A DNA stretch of 64,000 nucleotides from Chloroflexota bacterium. Its GTDB lineage: Bacteria; Chloroflexota; Anaerolineae; Anaerolineales; Anaerolineaceae. Both the position numbers and the translations under genes were made by a program. The notes beneath the pieces were generated by a model. That model was given only the letters and a program-made list of their open reading frames with translations, made no database searches and had not been told where the DNA came from. This document shows positions 16,759 through 24,795 of this stretch, in pieces (position 1 is the first letter of the stretch; each line of letters opens with the position of its first letter). The stretch lies in NCBI GenBank assembly GCA_012799995.1, contig JAAZKE010000096.1, positions 1 through 64,000 on the forward strand, in the 5' to 3' direction.

Positions 16759-17491
16759 ATCCTGCCGCATGCAAACCGGTACTGCCGCTCGCAGCGCCGG
16801 CGTCTCGCTGCGCACTCTGCAATACTATGACCGAATCGGACTGCTTCCCGCCGGTGGCCGCCAGGCGAATGGCATGCGCTATTATACGGGAGAACAGCTC
16901 CTGAGACTGGAACAGATTCTTTTTTATAAAAATATGGGCTTCTCCCTCGCTGAAATCCGTGACATCCTGGAAAAGAAAGAGTCATTAGAAATAGATGCGC
17001 TCCTCAATAGTCAAGAACGGTCAGTGTATGCCAAAATTGAGAACCTGTACTCCATTATCGGCGCACTGGATGCAGCCCGGCAGCTGTTCAAGGCAGGCAT
17101 CCAACCTCCTTGGGGGCACATCTCTGCGCTGATCACCAGCCTTTCCGGTACAGAAACAAGACACTGGGATGGATATGCCTTGAGCCCGGACGATGCAGCC
17201 CGATTTACCGCTGTACTTCATACGCATGAAAATGCTTTTGCCCTGTTCCATGATTTAAAAAAGCTCATCATTAAGGCATCCGTATTTCAGGCTGCCGGAG
17301 TCTCACCTTCAGCGCCCATCGCAGAACGGCTACGTCAGGAGTGGCAGGAATATGGCATCTGGATGGAGCAGAATCATCCTGAATTACTGGCAAGTTTCAA
17401 GAAACTGGACGAGAATCAACAGATCTTCGAGGCTGAGCTATATGCCAGCGCGCTGGCATTCCTGAATTTTTCGTCAGCCAATTCCGACTGA
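16742..17491 (+). CDS. MerR-family transcriptional regulator
   Basis: The N-terminal winged helix is clear: 'AARSAGVSLRTLQYYDRIGLL', then 'NGMRYYTGEQLLRLEQI' and 'GFSLAEIRDIL'. A long helix (about residues 85-115) should form the dimerisation coiled coil. The C-terminal ~130 residues have no cysteine pair for metal binding and resemble the drug-sensing class (TipAS-like). Two starts are possible: ATG 16742, overlapping the hydrolase by 17 bp, and ATG 16769, which gives the canonical 'MQTG' start of MerR proteins. The operator in the promoter of this operon fits its own family. Confidence 0.9.
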   Translation: MSKKDESCRMQTGTAARSAGVSLRTLQYYDRIGLLPAGGRQANGMRYYTGEQLLRLEQILFYKNMGFSLAEIRDILEKKESLEIDALLNSQERSVYAKIENLYSIIGALDAARQLFKAGIQPPWGHISALITSLSGTETRHWDGYALSPDDAARFTAVLHTHENAFALFHDLKKLIIKASVFQAAGVSPSAPIAERLRQEWQEYGIWMEQNHPELLASFKKLDENQQIFEAELYASALAFLNFSSANSD

Positions 17492-17581
17492 ATGCGTTTG
17501 CATCCTTTTGGATAGAACAGGAATTTAAAAAGGTCCTCCCGTATATCGATTGGAAAGGGGTTTCTCGAATCGATTTAAAAT

Positions 17582-18334
17582 TTAAGCGGAAGGAAGGATG
17601 GCTGGCAGCAATACGTCAATATTGCCATGGAGCACCACCGCCGCCTCGTCATCGAATGGCGTTGGGTCACGGTTGAGGATGATCAGGCGATCTCCGCTGT
17701 AATAACGTAATAATCCGGCAGCCGGATAAACCACCAATGAAGTGCCACCAACTATCATCGCGTCTGCACTGGAAATTGCCCTGATCGCTTCTTTTAATAC
17801 GTCTTCGTCAAGCATCTCCTCATAGAGCACCACATCCGGGCGGATCAGTCCTCCGCATTTCTGGCAGCGCGGAACTTCTTCAGCCTGGATGACTTCCTGA
17901 TATTGGGCGGGTCTGCCACATCTCATACAATAGTAGCGATTGAGATTACCATGCAATTCAAGCACCCGGGTTGAGCCAGCCTGCTGATGCAGCCCATCGA
18001 TGTTTTGGGTGATGATCGCCAGTAGCCGTCCCTGTCTTTCCAGTTCCACCAGCGCATGATGCGCCGGATTCGGTTTGGCGTCTGGGAAGGTCAAATATTT
18101 GCGCTGGAACCGATAATAGTCAGCCGGATGGCTGACAAAATAGTGATGGCTCAAAATCGTCTCCGGAGGAATGATTGTGTCCATTTCACGGTTATACAAC
18201 CCATCTGCCGAACGAAAATCGGGAATATTCGATGCAGTGGAAACGCCTGCGCCACCAAAGAAAACGATCTTCTGGCTCAAAGTGAGCAGTTCCTTCGCCT
18301 GTTGAATCAATTTGTTATCCATGTTAAATAGCAT
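17582..18334 (-). CDS. cobB: NAD-dependent protein deacylase, sirtuin (Sir2)
   Basis: Sir2 motifs run in order: 'GGAGVSTASNIPDFRS' for NAD binding, 'TQNIDGLHQQAGS' with the catalytic His region, then a zinc ribbon with two CxxC pairs ('CMRCG' and 'CQKCG'), then 'GGTSLVVYPAAGL'. The length of 250 residues is normal for bacterial CobB. It removes acyl groups from lysines in the cytoplasm while consuming NAD. The ATG at 18334 is used; an internal ATG at 18322 is also possible, as neither has a strong ribosome site. It lies downstream of metK, but a terminator separates them. Confidence 0.92.
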   Translation of the reverse strand: MLFNMDNKLIQQAKELLTLSQKIVFFGGAGVSTASNIPDFRSADGLYNREMDTIIPPETILSHHYFVSHPADYYRFQRKYLTFPDAKPNPAHHALVELERQGRLLAIITQNIDGLHQQAGSTRVLELHGNLNRYYCMRCGRPAQYQEVIQAEEVPRCQKCGGLIRPDVVLYEEMLDEDVLKEAIRAISSADAMIVGGTSLVVYPAAGLLRYYSGDRLIILNRDPTPFDDEAAVVLHGNIDVLLPAILPSA

Positions 18335-18371
18335 ATCACAGACGGGCAGTTCGGACGCAACCAGTTGGGAA

Positions 18372-18405
18372 CAAAAAAGCGTGACCCGGTCATCAGATCA
18401 CGCTC
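18372..18405 (-). terminator. Rho-independent terminator of metK
   Basis: On the minus strand AGCGTGA and TCACGCT pair around a 13-base loop and run into TTTTTT (18373-18378 on the plus strand as A's). It lies 21 bp after the metK stop. Confidence 0.75.
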
Positions 18406-18425
18406 TTCCATTCACGAAAAGGGAA

Positions 18426-19637
18426 TTATTTCAGCGCCTTTTTCAGCTCTTCGACTTTATCGGTTTTTTCCCAGGTAAAGTCAGCATCTTCACGGCCAAA
18501 ATGACCATAGTTAGAGGTTTTGCGATAAATCGGGCGGCGCAGATTCAGATTTTTAATGATCGCACCTGGGCGCAGGTCAAAGGTCTTATCGACCAGCGCT
18601 GCCAGTTCCAGATCATTCAGTTTGCCGGTGCCAAAGGTTTCCACGTTAATGCTGATCGGTTTGGCAACCCCAATCGCGTAGGAAATCTGGATTTCACAGC
18701 GGTCAGCCAACCCGGCTGCCACAATATTTTTTGCCACATAGCGCGCTGCATAGCTGGCTGAGCGATCAACCTTGGTACAGTCTTTGCCGCTGAAGCAACC
18801 GCCGCCATGCCGTCCCATCCCACCGTAGGAGTCCACAATGATCTTACGACCAGTCAAGCCGGAATCTCCCAGCGGGCCACCGACGGTGAATTCACCAGTT
18901 GGGTTTACAAAAACTTTCAAGTCCGCGTCAATCAGTTCTTTCGGCAACACCGGATCGATCACCATTTTTCGGATGGCAGCTTCAATTTCATCATGGCGGT
19001 TGCGCATAGAGGTCGAATGCTGCGTGCTGATGACCACCGTGTCAATGCGTTTCGGTTTCCCATAGGAATATTCAACTGTCACCTGGCTCTTTCCATCAGG
19101 ATAAACCCAGGGCAACAACCCGCTCTTGCGCACTTCAGTCAGTTTTTCCGCCAGGCGATGAGCCAAGTGGATCGGCAGCGGCATCAACACATCGGTTTCG
19201 TTGCAGGCATAGCCAAACATCATCCCCTGATCGCCCGCGCCAACATCCTCAATCCCGGTGCCAGCTGAATCACCATGTTTTGCTTCCTGCGATTTGTCCA
19301 CACCCAAAGCAATATCCGGTGATTGGGTGGATATGGATGAAAGCACGCCACAGGTATTACCATCGAAGCACTTGTCGCTGCAGTCATAGCCAACGTCTCT
19401 GACGACTTCACGGACCACATCATCAAAATTTACAAAAGCCTCGGTAGTGATTTCGCCGAAAATCATCACGAAACCGGTTTTGGACGCTGCTTCACAGGCA
19501 ACCCGCGAATAGGGGTCCTGCTCATAGCAGGCATCAAGAATTGCATCGCTGATCTGATCACAGAGTTTGTCGGGATGCCCTTCCGTTACCGATTCTGAGG
19601 TGAACAGGAATTTGGGCGAACTCATAAAGGTAGACAT
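18426..19637 (-). CDS. metK: S-adenosylmethionine synthetase
   Basis: MetK makes SAM from methionine and ATP. Signature motifs are present: '[15 protein letters not shown]', '[12 protein letters not shown]' and the P-loop-like '[16 protein letters not shown]'. The length of 403 residues is standard. GGAGG sits 9 bases before the ATG. The leader contains a SAM-I riboswitch with its own terminator, so the enzyme is shut off when its product SAM is abundant. It is a monocistronic unit bounded by terminators on both sides. Confidence 0.97.
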   Translation of the reverse strand: MSTFMSSPKFLFTSESVTEGHPDKLCDQISDAILDACYEQDPYSRVACEAASKTGFVMIFGEITTEAFVNFDDVVREVVRDVGYDCSDKCFDGNTCGVLSSISTQSPDIALGVDKSQEAKHGDSAGTGIEDVGAGDQGMMFGYACNETDVLMPLPIHLAHRLAEKLTEVRKSGLLPWVYPDGKSQVTVEYSYGKPKRIDTVVISTQHSTSMRNRHDEIEAAIRKMVIDPVLPKELIDADLKVFVNPTGEFTVGGPLGDSGLTGRKIIVDSYGGMGRHGGGCFSGKDCTKVDRSASYAARYVAKNIVAAGLADRCEIQISYAIGVAKPISINVETFGTGKLNDLELAALVDKTFDLRPGAIIKNLNLRRPIYRKTSNYGHFGREDADFTWEKTDKVEELKKALK

Positions 19638-19653
19638 AGATAATTTCCTCCAT

Positions 19654-19681
19654 AAAAAAACCCCCTGTCATGATTAGGGGG
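19654..19681 (-). terminator. Riboswitch-controlled terminator in the metK leader
   Basis: On the minus strand CCCCCTAAT..ACAGGGGG forms a hairpin (five to six G-C pairs) followed directly by seven T's (19654-19660). It lies between the SAM aptamer and the metK ribosome site and is the off state of the switch. Confidence 0.88.
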
Positions 19682-19695
19682 TGCGATTTCAATCG

Positions 19696-19803
<108 letters not shown>

Positions 19804-19829
19804 GCCACAGGGGCTATTAATTATTCGTA

Positions 19830-19858
19830 ATTAAAACACACGGCGCCCTGATTGTCAA
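19830..19858 (-). promoter_or_regulatory. metK promoter
   Basis: Minus-strand TTGACA (19858-19853), a 17-bp spacer and TTTAAT (19835-19830) form a near-consensus housekeeping promoter. The start of transcription would fall near 19823, about 20 bases before the riboswitch. The -35 box lies in the loop of the terminator that ends the upstream sugar operon. Confidence 0.75.
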
Positions 19859-19871
19859 ATCGGGCACCGTG
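19837..19871 (-). terminator. Terminator of the carbohydrate ABC operon
   Basis: On the minus strand CACGGTGCCC (19871-19862) pairs with GGGCGCCGTG (19848-19839), ten pairs with one G-T, around a 13-base loop, followed by TGTTTTAATT. It starts 27 bp after the stop of the last permease gene. The T tract is short, so termination may be incomplete. Confidence 0.65.
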
Positions 19872-19898
19872 ATGAAATTGAGAATATTTGAGACCAGT

Positions 19899-20741
19899 TT
19901 AACCCTTTACTGCTCCGGCTGTCATTCCGCGGATGACATAACGCTGTGTAATTACCGCTAAAACCAGAATCGGCAACGTGATAACAGTTGCAGCTGCCAT
20001 CAGCCCTCCCCAGTCAATGGAGGCATACGAAATGAAGTTGTAAATTGCTACCGGAACCGTCCTGGTCCGGTTGGTTGCAAGCACAATCGAGAACATGAAA
20101 TTGTTCCAGGAAAAGGTAAACGAAAGGATGGTTGCAGTTACAATCCCCGGAACGGAAAGCGGCAGCACGATGGAAACAAAGGTCCTAAGCGAACTGGCAC
20201 CGTCCACAACCGCAGCTTCACCCAGCTCTTTTGGCAGACTCTCAAAAAACGGGGTCATCAACCATACAATGAACGGCAGCCCGGTGAGCATGTGAGCCAA
20301 AATCAGCGAGGTGTAGGTGTCCACCATCTTCAATTCGCGGAACATGATGTAGAGTGGCAGTAAAAATGTGATTCCAGGCACAATCCTGGAGGTCAAAATC
20401 AGCATCGAGAGCTTTTTCTGCCCATGACGGGCGATGGAGTAGGATGCCGGCAGGCCAATCAGAAGTCCAAAAAAGGTAGACCCGGCAGCAACAATCACAC
20501 TGTTCTTAATGAACTTGAAGAAGTTTTGCTGGACAAAGACCTTCTGATAATTATCCATCGTCAACCCTTTCAACCAGTTGACGGGCAATTTGGAAAGCTC
20601 GATCGGTGTTTTAAATGAACAGTACACCATCCAGAGAAAGGGGCTGAGGAAAATCACCAGCAGAATAAAAATCGCGACAAAATACAGAACGCTGAATATT
20701 CTACGTTGGGTTCTATACATGGATGTTTTTTTCGCTGCCAT
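19899..20741 (-). CDS. Carbohydrate ABC transporter permease, MalG type
   Basis: A 280-residue membrane protein with six hydrophobic segments. The cytoplasmic EAA loop 'LPKELGEAAVVDGASSLRTF' contacts the ATPase subunit. The N-terminus ('LSPFLWMVYCSFKTPIELSKLP') and C-terminus ('VIRGMTAGAVKG') are typical of the CUT1 family MalG/UgpE side. It forms the channel together with the MalF-type permease encoded 3 bp upstream. No ATPase gene lies in the operon; CUT1 systems often share one MsmK-like ATPase encoded elsewhere. Confidence 0.93.
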   Translation of the reverse strand: MAAKKTSMYRTQRRIFSVLYFVAIFILLVIFLSPFLWMVYCSFKTPIELSKLPVNWLKGLTMDNYQKVFVQQNFFKFIKNSVIVAAGSTFFGLLIGLPASYSIARHGQKKLSMLILTSRIVPGITFLLPLYIMFRELKMVDTYTSLILAHMLTGLPFIVWLMTPFFESLPKELGEAAVVDGASSLRTFVSIVLPLSVPGIVTATILSFTFSWNNFMFSIVLATNRTRTVPVAIYNFISYASIDWGGLMAAATVITLPILVLAVITQRYVIRGMTAGAVKG

Positions 20742-20744
20742 CGC

Positions 20745-21626
20745 TCAAACCTCCAATCGTTTTCTGGTATAAGTGACAAACAAGACTGTCCCCAGTACGA
20801 TCGCAAAGAAAATTACCAGCATCGAAGAGGCATAGCCAAATTTGAAGTAATAAAAGGAATTCTGATAGGTATAGATATTCAATGTTTCTGAAGAATACCC
20901 TGGGCCGCCACCAGTTGTGGAATAGATAATGTCAAAAATCTTGAAGCAGTCAATAAAGCGAAGCAGCGCGCCAATCGCAATGGTCGGACGCAGCATCGGC
21001 AAGGTAATATGCCAGATTGTCTGGAAGGTGTTGGCGCCATCGACGATTGCCGATTCATAGGGGTCAGTGGGCAACGTCGCCAGCCCGGCAAGCGTGATCA
21101 GTGTGATCAGCGGCGTCCATTCCCAGCTGTCAATCAGAATCAGGCTGGGGATTACGGTCGAAGTGCTTGACAGCCATTTCGAAATTGGCAGCCCCACCTG
21201 TTTCAGCAGGTAATTCATCACGCCGGTCGTCGGTTCCAAAATCAACAGCCATACCATCGCAATCGCAACCGGTGTCGCCATCATCGGTAACAACAAAATT
21301 GAATTGACAATGCGTTTGCCGGGATATTTTTTTGCATCAATCAGAATACCGGAAGCTACACCCAGCGTCACCTGAATGATCAGGCTGCCACCTGTAAAAT
21401 AAAAGGTGCGCCACACGGACTGGATAAAACGCTCGTCTTTAGTGAACAGTTCAATGTAGTTTGTCATGCCGATAAATTCCGTCGGCGCCTTGGACGTTAG
21501 CGTCCAGTTTGTGAGTGAATTCCAAACTGTATATCCGAGCGGAAAAACCATCATCAATATGATGAAAATAACCGCAGGAAGCGGAAAGATATGTTTTTCA
21601 TGACGATCGATCCAACGAGAAATCAT
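20745..21626 (-). CDS. Carbohydrate ABC transporter permease, MalF type
   Basis: A 293-residue membrane protein with six hydrophobic segments, the N-terminal 'VFPLGYTVWNSLTNW' of MalF/UgpA proteins and the EAA loop 'LPTDPYESAIVDGANTFQTI'. It pairs with the MalG-type permease 3 bp downstream. About 100 bp separate it from the binding-protein gene upstream; that gap holds a 12-bp stem-loop that may set different expression levels for the binding protein and the channel. Confidence 0.93.
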   Translation of the reverse strand: MISRWIDRHEKHIFPLPAVIFIILMMVFPLGYTVWNSLTNWTLTSKAPTEFIGMTNYIELFTKDERFIQSVWRTFYFTGGSLIIQVTLGVASGILIDAKKYPGKRIVNSILLLPMMATPVAIAMVWLLILEPTTGVMNYLLKQVGLPISKWLSSTSTVIPSLILIDSWEWTPLITLITLAGLATLPTDPYESAIVDGANTFQTIWHITLPMLRPTIAIGALLRFIDCFKIFDIIYSTTGGGPGYSSETLNIYTYQNSFYYFKFGYASSMLVIFFAIVLGTVLFVTYTRKRLEV

Positions 21627-21666
21627 TCCCCCTCCGTCTTTTTAAAAACCGAATATGCTTTGAGAC

Positions 21667-21697
21667 TGTTCCGCAAGCAGATAAAGCTTGCGGAACA
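21667..21697 (-). promoter_or_regulatory. Intercistronic stem-loop between binding protein and permease genes
   Basis: TGTTCCGCAAGC (21667-21678) and GCTTGCGGAACA (21686-21697) are perfect complements around a 7-base loop. No T run follows on the minus strand, so it is not a strong terminator. In malE-malF-like operons such hairpins protect the upstream message from 3' exonucleases; that role is inferred here. Confidence 0.7.
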
Positions 21698-21724
21698 GAA
21701 TTTGAATTGAATCCCTACCGTAAT

Positions 21725-23002
21725 TTACGGTTTTTCGTTATTCAGCATTTCCTGGAACTTGACATTGGCTTCATCAGCCGCTTTCAAGTAATCGCCACCT
21801 TCGATCGCGGTTACAACGATACCGCCAATAAGGTCACGGGCTTCCGTCACTGCAGTGATCAGCGGGCGGTCGTAGCTCTTTGCACCAATCGAACCGGCAA
21901 CGGCTGCTGCCCAGTCCGCTGGGAAGGACTTGATCCCTTCAGGATCATTCCATACGGAAGTTCGAGCAAGTTGCTGTGCTTTTTCGCCCTGAATGAAGAG
22001 TGAATTCTCCTTACCGGTAGCCCAGCGGATGAACTCCCAGGCCGCATCTTTATTCTGAGATTCAGCATAAATCGACAACCCCCAGGCAGTAATGTCATAC
22101 ATCACCGCGCCGGCAGGCCCAGCCGGGAATACGGCGCAACCGGTCACTTCTGCGACGTCCGATTTGGTCGGATCAAGCAGGTTCGGATAGAGCGAGGAAG
22201 CGTCGGTGTAGAAGGCAACTTTTTTCTCGTTGAAGATACCAATACACTGTGCCCAGTGCATGTTCAGCACTCCTGGAGGACCAAAATTCTTCAGCAAATT
22301 GGAATACATCTCAATGCCGGCGAGGGTCTCAGGTGTATTGAGTGTAGCAGTATAGGTATCGCGATCGAACCAGTCGCCTCCGTAGCTGTAAATGAAAGAA
22401 GAGAGCTGGGTGACCAGCGGGCTGCGCTGACCACGGGCGACAAAGCCATAGAATTCATTAGCCGGATCGTTCAGCTTCTCAGCAGCGGCATACAGTTCAT
22501 CCAACGTAGTGGGAACTTCAATACCATTTTCTTCCAGGATGTCCTTGCGATAATATAGGATTTCCTGCTCAGTTACCAGCGGGATCGCTGTAATGGTACC
22601 GTTGAATGTAGTCGCACTGCGGGATGATTCAGTGAAGTCCTCAAAATCGTATTCAACATCCGCAGCGGTCTTTTCCGCCAGGTCATAGTACCAGCCATTC
22701 ATCTCCATGTTCGCGCCTTCCTGCAGCGGGCGGGTCATGAACACATCCACGCCTGCGTTTCCGGCAATGAACTCAGTGGTGAGCTTCTGGTTGAGTTGTT
22801 CCTCACCATAGGATTCCCATTCAACTTTGATCCCAGTCAGGGCTTCAAATTCCGGGATTTTTGGCGCCACAGCGTCCGTCCAGGCATGGTTTGCCAGCAC
22901 AACGCGAATTGTTTGACCGTCAAACGGTTTGTCCTGCGCAGACACAGAAAGAACGCTTGACAGGATCAGGATCAGCACCAACAACAAATTCAGTCTTTTC
23001 AT
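21725..23002 (-). CDS. Extracellular sugar-binding protein of a CUT1 ABC transporter
   Basis: The first ~22 residues are a signal peptide ('LLLVLILILSSVLSVSAQ') without a lipobox cysteine. The mature part has the family-1 binding-protein pattern: 'IRVVLANHAWTDAV..KIPEFEALTGIKVEWESYG', 'AGVDVFMTRPLQEGANM', 'TAIPLVTEQEILYYRKDIL', 'ENSLFIQGEKAQQLARTSV'. It captures the sugar outside the cell and delivers it to the two permeases encoded downstream. The catabolic genes directly upstream suggest that the ligand is a less common sugar, polyol or sugar acid. Confidence 0.92.
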   Translation of the reverse strand: MKRLNLLLVLILILSSVLSVSAQDKPFDGQTIRVVLANHAWTDAVAPKIPEFEALTGIKVEWESYGEEQLNQKLTTEFIAGNAGVDVFMTRPLQEGANMEMNGWYYDLAEKTAADVEYDFEDFTESSRSATTFNGTITAIPLVTEQEILYYRKDILEENGIEVPTTLDELYAAAEKLNDPANEFYGFVARGQRSPLVTQLSSFIYSYGGDWFDRDTYTATLNTPETLAGIEMYSNLLKNFGPPGVLNMHWAQCIGIFNEKKVAFYTDASSLYPNLLDPTKSDVAEVTGCAVFPAGPAGAVMYDITAWGLSIYAESQNKDAAWEFIRWATGKENSLFIQGEKAQQLARTSVWNDPEGIKSFPADWAAAVAGSIGAKSYDRPLITAVTEARDLIGGIVVTAIEGGDYLKAADEANVKFQEMLNNEKP

Positions 23003-23087
23003 TTTTTTCTCCTTTCAAATTGCGGATCTGAACAACTGACTGCTCAGGAACCCGCTTTCAACAATAAGATACAATAAGAAACGCGAA

Positions 23088-24107
23088 CTAATCCAGCTTT
23101 ATCATGACTTTAACCGGATTAATTTTCCCAGCTGATAGATCTTCAATTAACCGTCCCACATCATCCAGTTTCGCTACCTGCTCCACCAACACCATCGGTT
23201 TGATTCTGCCACTGCGGATCGCTTCAATTGCAGTTTCGAATTCCGAGATGAAGCCGTAAGAACCGCTCACCGTCAGCTCACGCGTGACGATCTGCTGCAT
23301 ATTGATCTCAACCATCGGTTGGGAGTTTCCGATCCAGGTAACATGCGCGCCATTTGCTGCAATCTGCAGGGAGAGTGCCGCCGTCGGGCTGATACCAACT
23401 GCTTCAATCACGCCATCGGCGCCACGTCCGTTGGTTGCAGACTTCACAAATTCAAGCGGATCGGTTGTTTTGGAATTGACGATTTCATCAGCTCCCAGCT
23501 TTTTGGCGAACGCAAGCCGGTCATCATCAGTGTCAATCATGATGATCTTCCCAGCCCCTTTCAGACGGACTGACAGCAGGGTCAACAGTCCGATCGTACC
23601 GGCGCCGATGATTACCAGCGATTCGCACAAAAGCAGTGGCGTGCGGTTAACGGCGTGCATTGCAACACCCAGCGGTTCCACCATCGCACCTTCCTCGAAA
23701 GTAAGCGAATCCGGCAGTGCGAAAACCATATCCTCGCGCACTTTCACATATTCAGCATAAGCCCCATCCAAATCCACTCCCAGTCCATGGCGGTTTGAAC
23801 AGACGTTAGGAAATCCTTTGCGGCAGTTTTCGCAAATGCCACAAGTCATCAGCGGATTCGCCAGCACGCGATCTCCTTTTTTCCAGCGTGTAACCTTTTC
23901 GCCAACGGCATCAACGACCCCGCTGAACTCATGTCCCATAATGATTGGCGGTTTACGCCTGCCGGTGGTACCACGGAAACCATGCACGTCAGAGCCGCAA
24001 ATCCCAACTGCCTTGACAGCGATACGCACGTCACACTCCCCGACTTCGGGAAGCGGAACTTCCCGAAGCGGCATGGTCATTGGATTTTCATAAACAAATG
24101 CTTTCAT
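23088..24107 (-). CDS. Zinc-dependent medium-chain dehydrogenase (sorbitol/threonine dehydrogenase type)
   Basis: The catalytic zinc site is marked by 'GICGSDVHGF' and 'GHEFSGVVDAVG'. The structural zinc lobe has four cysteines ('CGICENCRKGFPNVC'), and the NAD site is 'VIIGAGTIGLL'. At 339 residues it is a standard MDR polyol dehydrogenase. It oxidises a secondary alcohol of a sugar or polyol, presumably the substrate brought in by the adjacent ABC transporter. It sits 3 bp after the HPS-like gene and is the second of two MDR enzymes in the operon, suggesting two oxidation steps or two substrates. Confidence 0.9.
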   Translation of the reverse strand: MKAFVYENPMTMPLREVPLPEVGECDVRIAVKAVGICGSDVHGFRGTTGRRKPPIIMGHEFSGVVDAVGEKVTRWKKGDRVLANPLMTCGICENCRKGFPNVCSNRHGLGVDLDGAYAEYVKVREDMVFALPDSLTFEEGAMVEPLGVAMHAVNRTPLLLCESLVIIGAGTIGLLTLLSVRLKGAGKIIMIDTDDDRLAFAKKLGADEIVNSKTTDPLEFVKSATNGRGADGVIEAVGISPTAALSLQIAANGAHVTWIGNSQPMVEINMQQIVTRELTVSGSYGFISEFETAIEAIRSGRIKPMVLVEQVAKLDDVGRLIEDLSAGKINPVKVMIKLD

Positions 24108-24110
24108 ATA

Positions 24111-24794
24111 TCAGGCTTTTCCAATTTTCGTTCGTTTTACACGGTCAACAATCTCACCGAAAACCCGTCTGAAATCCGGGTCTGCCGGCTTGAATTCGGT
24201 ACCGCTGATTACCAACGGCGCGCCAAAAACCACGATTTCAGCGCCCATCTCAAGCGATTTAATGGCCTGGTCAATCGATAAGCCACCAACAGCCTGCACC
24301 GGAATTTTCACCCGATCCAGCACTGGCTGAAGGTCGTTCAAAGGACTCAAGCCGGCGATCATATTCCTTTCATCAAAACCGGTATGGACAATGATATAGT
24401 CCACGCCCATCTCTTCAGCCTGTTTGGCACGCCCTGGTTTGTCCTCACACAGCATCACATCGCACATCACCTTACCGTTATAACGGGCTGCCATCTTCAC
24501 CTGTTCAATAATGGAGGCATCATGAGCCTGTCCCATCACCACCACAAAACTCGCCCCAGCTTTGAACATCATCTCCGCTTCGAGCCCGGCACCGTCCATT
24601 GTTTTCAAATCCGCCACAATCGGCACATCAGGGAACTCCCGTCTCAACGCACGCACGCCATGTAATCCTTCTGCCAGAATTAATGGTGTACCAGCTTCCA
24701 GCCAGTCCACGCCCATTTCCACGGCAGCATGCGCCATTTCGAGTGCTTCGTCAATATTCGTCAGATCTAAAGATATTTGAATAATCGGTTCCAT
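24111..24794 (-). CDS. 3-hexulose-6-phosphate synthase-like / KGPDC-like TIM-barrel enzyme
   Basis: This belongs to the OMP-decarboxylase suprafamily. 'IVADLKTMDGAG..EAEMMFKAGA' matches the HPS version of the active-site motif (DLKTMD) better than the KGPDC version (DLKTAD). 'VGGLSIDQA' and 'IVVFGAPL' form the phosphate-binding end. HPS joins formaldehyde and ribulose 5-phosphate, while KGPDC decarboxylates 3-keto-L-gulonate 6-phosphate. No PHI isomerase, which normally accompanies HPS, is present. In this operon, between two dehydrogenases, a retro-aldol or decarboxylation of an oxidised sugar phosphate is more plausible than formaldehyde fixation. ATG 24794 lies 1 bp after the upstream stop; GTG 24803 is an alternative. 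Confidence 0.8.
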   Translation of the reverse strand: MEPIIQISLDLTNIDEALEMAHAAVEMGVDWLEAGTPLILAEGLHGVRALRREFPDVPIVADLKTMDGAGLEAEMMFKAGASFVVVMGQAHDASIIEQVKMAARYNGKVMCDVMLCEDKPGRAKQAEEMGVDYIIVHTGFDERNMIAGLSPLNDLQPVLDRVKIPVQAVGGLSIDQAIKSLEMGAEIVVFGAPLVISGTEFKPADPDFRRVFGEIVDRVKRTKIGKA

Positions 24795-24795
24795 G

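Noticed and set aside
17515-17581. Terminator between merR and the sirtuin gene
   Set aside because: A 7-bp ATCGATT/AATCGAT repeat exists, but the loop is long and no real T run follows on either strand.
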